From Desulfobulbaceae bacterium (GTDB taxonomy: Bacteria > Desulfobacterota > Desulfobulbia > Desulfobulbales > Desulfobulbaceae): a stretch of DNA of 64,000 nucleotides. The position numbers and the translations under genes were made by a program. Shown piece by piece: positions 62,739 to 64,000 of the stretch. The DNA lies in assembly GCA_015484845.1 (NCBI GenBank), contig WFUT01000020.1, positions 1-64,000 of the forward strand, written 5' to 3'. Positions within the stretch are counted from its first letter, which is position 1. Every line of letters begins with the position of its first letter. The notes below the pieces were generated by a model. It worked only from the letters and a program-made list of their open reading frames with translations, ran no database searches and was not told the DNA's origin.

Positions 62739-63788
62739 TCACGTATCCTGCGACGAGTTGCCCTTGACGAGCCGGTCCAGCTCGCGGCGCAGGCGGCGCA
62801 CTTCCCTGACCAGGCCGGGCAGGCGGCTGTAGGCGGCCGAGGCCCGGCCCCAGGTCTTGATCTCCATGGCCGGCGTGCCGCCCACCACCGCGCCCTCGGG
62901 CTGGCTGTTGTGCACCCCGCCCTTGGCCGCGACCATGACCCGGTCCGCGAGATGCAGGTGCCCCGCGATCCCGGCCTTGGCGCCCAGGACCACGTTGCGG
63001 CCCAGGGTCGTGCTGCCGGCGATGCCCACCTGGGCGACCAGGATGGAGTTTTCGCCGATGTCCACGTTATGGGCCACCTGGACCAGGTTGTCGATCTTGA
63101 CCCCGGAACGGATGCGGGTGGTGCCGAAGGCGGCCCGGTCGATGCAGGTATTGGCCCCGATCTCCACGTCGTCGTCGATACGCACCGTGCCGACCTGCGG
63201 TTTTTTTACGTGGCAGCCCCGGGTATCGGTGGCGAACCCGAAACCGTCGCTGCCGATAACCGCGCCATGGTGGATGATGACCCGGCTGCCGATCCGGCAG
63301 CCGCGGGCCACGACCACGTTGGCATGCAACACGGTGTCATCGCCGATCTCCACGTCATCGCCGATCACCACCCCCGGCTCCAGGGTGACCCGGCTGCCCA
63401 GCCGGACCCGGTCGCCGATACAGACCAGGGGACCGATGGCGACCTCGGCCGGAATGGCGCACTCCTTCCCCACCACGGCCGACGGATGGACACCAGTGGC
63501 GACAAAGGGCCCTGCCAGCAGGTGGTTGTGGATCACTGCCGCGGCCAGGTCGGGATCATCGACCCTGATGAGCGGCATGGGCCCCTCGCGCACCGCCATG
63601 GGCACGATACAGGCCGATGCCCGGCACGCCTGCAGGCGGGGGACCATCTTCGGGCTGGTGATAAAGGTGAGCTCGCCCGGGCCGGCCAGTTCGATCCCGT
63701 TGAAACCGTGGATGACGGTATCGCTGTCGCCACTCACGTCGCCGGCCACCAGGGCGGCCAGTTCCGCCAGGGTATGTGGAGGTGCCAT
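62739..63788 (-). CDS. lpxD: UDP-3-O-acylglucosamine N-acyltransferase LpxD
   Basis: This 349-aa enzyme adds the N-linked hydroxyacyl chain in lipid A synthesis. The N-terminal uridine-binding domain ([19 protein letters not shown]) is followed by hexapeptide helix repeats ([20 protein letters not shown]), a catalytic-His region ([16 protein letters not shown]) and a C-terminal helical extension. ATG 63788 has GGAGA upstream; the frame extending to 63854 adds an unlikely leader. Confidence 0.95.
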   Translation of the reverse strand: MAPPHTLAELAALVAGDVSGDSDTVIHGFNGIELAGPGELTFITSPKMVPRLQACRASACIVPMAVREGPMPLIRVDDPDLAAAVIHNHLLAGPFVATGVHPSAVVGKECAIPAEVAIGPLVCIGDRVRLGSRVTLEPGVVIGDDVEIGDDTVLHANVVVARGCRIGSRVIIHHGAVIGSDGFGFATDTRGCHVKKPQVGTVRIDDDVEIGANTCIDRAAFGTTRIRSGVKIDNLVQVAHNVDIGENSILVAQVGIAGSTTLGRNVVLGAKAGIAGHLHLADRVMVAAKGGVHNSQPEGAVVGGTPAMEIKTWGRASAAYSRLPGLVREVRRLRRELDRLVKGNSSQDT

Positions 63789-63857
63789 GCCGCAGTCTCC
63801 TGCTTCGGTTTGCTCGGTTCCAAGTGGACCCGACCTTAGTCCATTTTCCGGCAATGC

Positions 63858-64000
63858 TCAACGGTAAAGAAGGACCGGCTCACACTGCTCCCTGTATGCC
63901 GCCAGCTCCTGCTGCCAGGAGGCCTCCAGCTCGAGGATATCGACGCCATCCTCCAGGGCGAGGCGCACCTGCCGATCGCCCAGGATCAGGTCCATGGGCA
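63858..64000 (-). CDS. namZ: C-terminal end of a NamZ-like (DUF1343) exo-N-acetylmuramidase, truncated by the window edge
   Basis: Only about 46 residues are visible on the minus strand. The frame reads MDLILGDRQVRLALEDGVDI and continues through LELEASWQQELAAYREQ to CEPVLLYR-stop. The pattern of an Ile-Glu-Ala-Ser-Trp-Gln-x-Glu-Leu stretch and a terminal Leu-Leu-Tyr matches my memory of the DUF1343/NamZ C-terminus. NamZ removes MurNAc from peptidoglycan fragments, which would feed the AmgK-MurU pair in this window. The assignment rests on a short tail. Confidence 0.5.
   Translation of the reverse strand, partial: PMDLILGDRQVRLALEDGVDILELEASWQQELAAYREQCEPVLLYR

Noticed and set aside
1-64000. 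CRISPR arrays, tRNA or rRNA genes, IS elements, prophage or phage-defence operons
   Set aside because: I looked for regularly spaced repeats, cloverleaf-like sequence, transposase or integrase motifs and defence-type domains and found none that I could support.

Overview
The window looks like a high-GC chromosomal segment of a Gram-negative anaerobe, most plausibly a Desulfobacterota (former Deltaproteobacteria) of the Desulfobulbales type. This is inference from gene content: a very large BadF/HgdC-type activase, a MetF protein with a MetV-like zinc domain, a CoA-disulfide-reductase/rhodanese protein, lipid A genes and Dap-type peptidoglycan genes. No tRNA, rRNA, CRISPR array, IS element or prophage was seen.

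Layout. 1-312 is a structured non-coding leader in front of the activase gene (313-4575). An omptin-type outer-membrane protease follows (4884-5882). Next is a two-gene minus-strand unit for a GMC oxidoreductase and an alpha/beta hydrolase whose nucleophile is Cys (5937-9319). Metabolic and signalling genes occupy 9.5-18 kb: an M3-like metallopeptidase, a YkgJ protein, a PHP phosphatase, a HEAT-repeat response regulator, and a CoA-disulfide reductase with a rhodanese domain. DUF190 plus crcB (fluoride) and a giant AsmA-like protein run to 22.5 kb. An RND efflux operon (23.1-29.8 kb) encodes a membrane fusion lipoprotein, a pump, and a TolC fused to a substrate-binding-like domain.

From 53.2 kb down to 30 kb one long minus-strand gene train contains the division and cell-wall (dcw) cluster: mraZ, rsmH, ftsL, ftsI, murE-murF fusion, mraY, murD, a 73-aa Cys-rich protein, murG, murC, murB, ftsQ, ftsA, ftsZ. 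It continues with a radical SAM protein, a histidine kinase, a glycosyltransferase, FetAB-like ABC genes and a CAP-domain lipoprotein. A promoter and three 10-bp-spaced repeats like an MraZ operator precede mraZ. The cluster has three anomalies. FtsI has lost all three transpeptidase motifs, ftsW is missing from its usual place, and murD is split by a one-base shift at a canonical -1 slippery heptamer.

The right end carries der, an AmgK-like kinase, MetF/MetV, a MurU-like nucleotidyltransferase, a eukaryote-style HisH-HisF fusion, and a lipid A block (lpxI, lpxA, fabZ, lpxD). It ends in the C-terminus of what looks like NamZ (DUF1343). NamZ, AmgK and MurU together would form a MurNAc salvage route feeding the dcw enzymes.

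The most novel DNA-level feature is a dispersed intergenic repeat of about 130 bp. It occurs in four clear copies (17.9, 22.8, 29.8 and 58.6 kb) with inverted ends, two internal hairpins and compensatory changes between copies. Two copies in the same orientation bracket the efflux operon.
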